The notes below the pieces were generated by a model. The model had not been told where the DNA came from, searched no databases, and was given only the letters and a program-made list of their open reading frames with translations. A program made the position numbers and the translations under genes. 64,000 nt of DNA from Mycolicibacterium cosmeticum (GTDB lineage Bacteria > Actinomycetota > Actinomycetes > Mycobacteriales > Mycobacteriaceae), in NCBI RefSeq assembly GCF_000613185.1, contig NZ_CCBB010000002.1, forward strand, positions 372,001 to 436,000. Direction: 5' to 3'. This document shows, piece after piece, positions 61,058-64,000 of the stretch. The stretch's first letter is position 1. Each line of letters opens with the position of its first letter.

Positions 61058-62575
61058 ATGGATCGTAAGTTTGACCCAGATCACGAAATTATCATCATTG
61101 GAGCTGGATTTTCTGGCATCGGTTGCGGCATTAGTTTACTAAAGGCGGGTTTTACCGATTTTTTGATGGTTGACGACGCCGACGGCGTCGGAGGTACGTG
61201 GCACTGGAACACCTATCCCGGTATCGCTGTCGACATACCGTCGTATAGTTATCAATTTTCATATGAAATGCGCCCCGACTGGTCGCGTACATACGCCCAC
61301 GGCAACGAGCTCAAAGGCTATGCGGAGCAATGCGTTGAAAAGTACAAGCTTGGAGACCATATTCGTTTCAATACAACCATCACCGCAGCTTGCTTTGACG
61401 AAAATGCAACATTTTGGCGTCTGACGACCGCAAAAGGTGAGGAGATCACCGCACGCTTCGTGGTCAATTGCTCCGGCGTTCTCAGTCGGCCGAAATGGCC
61501 TGAAATCCAGGGTGTGCGAGATTTCGCCGGCGTCACTCTGCATACGGCTAGGTGGGACGACTCCGAAGATCTCAGCGGGAAGAGGGTTGCTGTAATCGGT
61601 ACTGGTGCGTCAGCCGTGCAACTGATACCCGAAATCGCAAAAAAAGCAGAGAGTCTGACGGTCTTTCAGCGAACTCCAATTTATTGTTTGCCGAAGCCAG
61701 ACTTCCCCATACCGACGTGGGCTGGAAGGCTTCTACATTTCCTGCCAGGGGCGCAATTGGCGACCCGGACCGCGAGCCAGGCGTTCGTAGAAATCACTTT
61801 CCCAATCGCCGCTCACTTTCATACGGTGATACCGTTCGCCGATGTCATGGAGAGCGCCGCAAAGCGGTACATGCGGCGTGAAGTCCATGACCCGACGACG
61901 AGAGAACAACTCATTCCGCGCTACTCGTTGGGCTGTAAACGACCCAGCTTCCACAATTCCTATCTCGCAACGTACAACCGGTCCAACGTTTCGCTCGAGA
62001 CGAGCGGCATAACCCATATCGACCATGCATCCGTCCATTCTCGAGACGGCAAAGCTCATCCCATTGACGTCTTGATCCTGGCCACCGGCTTCAAAGTGAT
62101 GGAGTCGGGCAACATGCCAACGTACGTGTTGAAGGGACGCGGCGGGCTGGAGCAGGCCACATGGTGGGACGAGCATCGACTGCAGGCCTTCGAAGGGGTC
62201 AGTGTCCCCGGATTCCCCAATCATTTCAACATCTTCGGTCCCTACGGCTACAACGGTTCCTCCTACTTCACGCTGATCGAGGCGCAGAGTCGGCACATCG
62301 TCCGCTGTCTTCGTCGTGCGCGGGCACTGGGTGCGAACCTCGTCGAGGTTAAGAAGGAGGCGAATGACCGTTACTTCGCCGAAGTGCTGAGTCGTCGTCA
62401 CAGGCAGGTTTTCTGGCAGCCGAGCTGTTCCGGTGCCAATAGTTACTACTTCGACAAGCACGGCGACGTTCCACTGCGTCCCTCAACGACTTTTGAGACG
62501 TATTGGCGAAGCTGCACCTTTCGCCTCTCGGATTACCAATTCGAGAATCGGGCCGAGGTAGTGGGTGCCCGATGA
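61058..62575 (+). CDS. Flavin-containing Baeyer-Villiger-type monooxygenase 2
   Basis: 505 residues. FAD site IIIIGAGFSGIGCGISLLK, GGTWHWNTYPGIAVDIPS, the canonical fingerprint FAGVTLHTARW, NADPH site VAVIGTGASAVQLIPEI, LATGFKV. Differs clearly from its neighbour (NTYPGIAVD versus NTYPGAACD), so it is not a recent duplicate. The first 400 bases use many AT-ending codons (ATT, TTT, TTA), unlike the rest of the gene and its neighbours. The stop overlaps the hydrolase ATG by four bases. Confidence 0.92.
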   Translation: MDRKFDPDHEIIIIGAGFSGIGCGISLLKAGFTDFLMVDDADGVGGTWHWNTYPGIAVDIPSYSYQFSYEMRPDWSRTYAHGNELKGYAEQCVEKYKLGDHIRFNTTITAACFDENATFWRLTTAKGEEITARFVVNCSGVLSRPKWPEIQGVRDFAGVTLHTARWDDSEDLSGKRVAVIGTGASAVQLIPEIAKKAESLTVFQRTPIYCLPKPDFPIPTWAGRLLHFLPGAQLATRTASQAFVEITFPIAAHFHTVIPFADVMESAAKRYMRREVHDPTTREQLIPRYSLGCKRPSFHNSYLATYNRSNVSLETSGITHIDHASVHSRDGKAHPIDVLILATGFKVMESGNMPTYVLKGRGGLEQATWWDEHRLQAFEGVSVPGFPNHFNIFGPYGYNGSSYFTLIEAQSRHIVRCLRRARALGANLVEVKKEANDRYFAEVLSRRHRQVFWQPSCSGANSYYFDKHGDVPLRPSTTFETYWRSCTFRLSDYQFENRAEVVGAR

Positions 62576-63537
62576 CCAGGATGGATGCCCCCGACTGGCA
62601 GCCCAGTCTTGCCAGTCATCTCGTCGCGATGTCCTCGCGAACCACGCTGCGGCCACTGGCGCAGCTGATGCCATCAAACGCCTACGGACTTGCGGTGATG
62701 GATCGCGTGCTCCGAACAGCGCTCGTAGCCTCACGGCCTCGGCGCGGCGTCACAGTGCGCAAGGTTGACACTGTATTCGCCGGAGGCCCGGTTCGTGGGG
62801 ACTGGATCACCACGCCTGCCATTAATCCGCATGCCAACCCTTTGCTGTACATCCACGGCGGCGCCTATTCTATGTGCTCGCCGGAGACGCACCGCGGTCT
62901 TCTCGGTGAACTCGCCTCGGCGAGCGGGCGCCCCATCTTCGCAGTGAAGTATCGTCTTGCCCCGCGGTATCCCTATCCCGCAGCCGCGGACGATGCGCTG
63001 AATGCGTATCGCTGGCTTACCAGCGGAGGGTCCCCGGGTTCTTGTCAGCGCACCGTCGCGGTTGCCGGAGATTCAGCGGGCGGGCAGCTCACGATGGCCA
63101 CGGCCTTGGGCGCACGTGCAGTTGGATTGCCGCTCCCTGATGCGATGCTGCTGATGTCTCCCGTCCTGGATCTCAGGTGCGAACTTGCCAGAGCGCGTGA
63201 ACTTCGCCGCCGGGATCCTTTTGCCTCCGCTCAATCAGCGGCGCGCGCTCTTGACCTCTACGTAGGTGGCGCAGATCGCGGAGATCCGCGCCTGAGCGTG
63301 CTTGACGCGGACCTCACCTCGATGCCGCCGATCCTCATTCAGGTGGGCGGGAGAGAAATGTTGATCGATGACTCGCGCCGTCTCGCCGAGCGACTTCAAT
63401 CAGCTGGATCCCACGTCGAGATCCAGGTCTACCGGGGACAGATCCATGTATTCCAGGCTATGTTCCGGATTCTTCCCGAAGCCCGAGACGCGATTCATCG
63501 AGCGGGACGCTTCCTTGAAGCCTCGGGAGTCAGGTGA
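62572..63537 (+). CDS. HSL-family alpha/beta hydrolase (LipR-like esterase)
   Basis: 321 residues. Oxyanion motif YIHGGAYSMCSPE, nucleophile elbow VAGDSAGGQLTMA, acid in GGREMLIDDS and catalytic His in YRGQIHVFQ. Hormone-sensitive-lipase class, similar in type to LipR of the mymA operon. In context it would hydrolyse the ester or lactone made by the monooxygenases. ATG at 62572 overlaps the previous stop; an ATG at 62581 is also possible. Confidence 0.9.
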   Translation: MTRMDAPDWQPSLASHLVAMSSRTTLRPLAQLMPSNAYGLAVMDRVLRTALVASRPRRGVTVRKVDTVFAGGPVRGDWITTPAINPHANPLLYIHGGAYSMCSPETHRGLLGELASASGRPIFAVKYRLAPRYPYPAAADDALNAYRWLTSGGSPGSCQRTVAVAGDSAGGQLTMATALGARAVGLPLPDAMLLMSPVLDLRCELARARELRRRDPFASAQSAARALDLYVGGADRGDPRLSVLDADLTSMPPILIQVGGREMLIDDSRRLAERLQSAGSHVEIQVYRGQIHVFQAMFRILPEARDAIHRAGRFLEASGVR

Positions 63538-63613
63538 AAGTGTCCGAACAGGCAATGCTCCTACACCTACACCACCTCCACCGCCGCAGCGTGAAGTCAG
63601 TCGTCTCTGCCTC

Positions 63614-64000
63614 ATGAGCAGCAACTTCGCGACGGCCTGTCGCGCATACGATCCGTCGATCGTGATCATCGGGGCCGGCTTCGCCGGGGTTGCGATGGCC
63701 CACCGGCTGAAGAAGGACGGGTTCACGAACTTCACGATCCTGGAAAAGGCTGCAGACATCGGGGGTGTTTGGCGTGACAACACCTATCCGGGAGCGGCCT
63801 GCGACGTGCCGTCAGCGTTGTACTCACTCTCGTACAAGCCCAATCCTCGTTGGTCACGGCGATATGCCGAGCAACCCGAGATACTCAAGTACCTCCAACA
63901 ACTCGTGGAGAGTGGCGGACTGGCCGCGCATCTGCGTACCCAGACCGAAGTTGTCGCAATGACCTTCGATGACCAGCTCGGGCGTTGGACCCTGGTTACG
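63614..64000 (+). CDS. Flavin-containing Baeyer-Villiger-type monooxygenase 3 (N-terminal part)
   Basis: 129 residues visible; the gene runs off the right edge. FAD site IVIIGAGFAGVAMAHRLKK and GGVWRDNTYPGAACDVPSALYSLSY, very like monooxygenase 1 in this block (WRDNTYPGAACD shared). Start ATG at 63614; no strong ribosome site, and a 20-codon frame (63555-63617) ends on this start. Probably part of the same operon, 76 bases after the hydrolase. Confidence 0.88.
   Translation, partial: MSSNFATACRAYDPSIVIIGAGFAGVAMAHRLKKDGFTNFTILEKAADIGGVWRDNTYPGAACDVPSALYSLSYKPNPRWSRRYAEQPEILKYLQQLVESGGLAAHLRTQTEVVAMTFDDQLGRWTLVT

Noticed and set aside
1..64000. tRNA, rRNA and CRISPR features
   Set aside because: None recognised on reading either strand; a covariance-model scan would be needed to exclude a missed tRNA.

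Overview
The window is high-GC DNA from an actinobacterium, almost certainly a mycobacterium (rapid-grower, Mycolicibacterium-like). The left part follows the classical mycobacterial his-trp-lgt order: hisH, priA, impA, hisF, hisI, then a bcp peroxiredoxin, trpE, a TIGR02234 membrane protein, trpC, trpB, trpA and lgt, with the four-base start/stop overlaps typical of these operons. A DUF222/HNH gene of the 13E12 type and an NAD(P)H-linked nirBD pair fit the same assignment. No rRNA, tRNA or CRISPR array was recognised.

Layout. 1-2924: end of the histidine operon. 2926-9343: a variable insert between hisI and trpE with a small secreted protein, a DNA methyltransferase plus probable restriction endonuclease, a GntR regulator overlapping an ABC ATPase, and a LeuA paralogue that lacks the leucine-binding domain but sits behind a tri-leucine leader peptide. 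9425-16377: trp operon and lgt, whose acidic tail contains 159-bp tandem repeats. 16409-17854: DUF222/HNH gene. 17949-26833: a compact nitrate assimilation locus (unknown small protein-nirB-nirD leftwards; a NarK-type transporter and a 1346-residue nitrate reductase/flavoprotein fusion rightwards).

27343-52843 is a catabolic island. Its first part has a CMD-family protein, zinc alcohol dehydrogenase, thiolase-like protein, thioesterase, hydrolase and two TetR regulators. Next comes a complete CYP153 monooxygenase system (ferredoxin, P450, reductase) with a divergent AraC regulator. Then comes a tightly overlapped ten-gene plus-strand operon (thiolase-like, OB-fold Zn-ribbon protein, LLM oxidoreductase, four hotdog-fold proteins, crotonase, TIGR03084, AtuA/DUF1446), which meets a TetR gene and a leftward operon (acyl-CoA ligase, acyl-CoA dehydrogenase, biotin-dependent carboxylase alpha and beta). 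Together these carry most of the logic of an acyclic-terpene (Atu)-type or branched acyl-CoA carboxylation pathway, with CYP153 as a possible terminal hydroxylase feeding it.

53016-54996 is an IS21-family element with exact ends, a 5-bp target duplication and a decayed istA; it lies in the intergenic region upstream of the carboxylase operon. 55175-64000 is a second catabolic block of somewhat lower GC: two TetR regulators, two putative diiron proteins, an SDR, an HSL-type hydrolase and three Baeyer-Villiger-type flavin monooxygenases (the last cut by the window end). This set suggests oxidation of an alcohol to a ketone, oxygen insertion to an ester or lactone, and hydrolysis.
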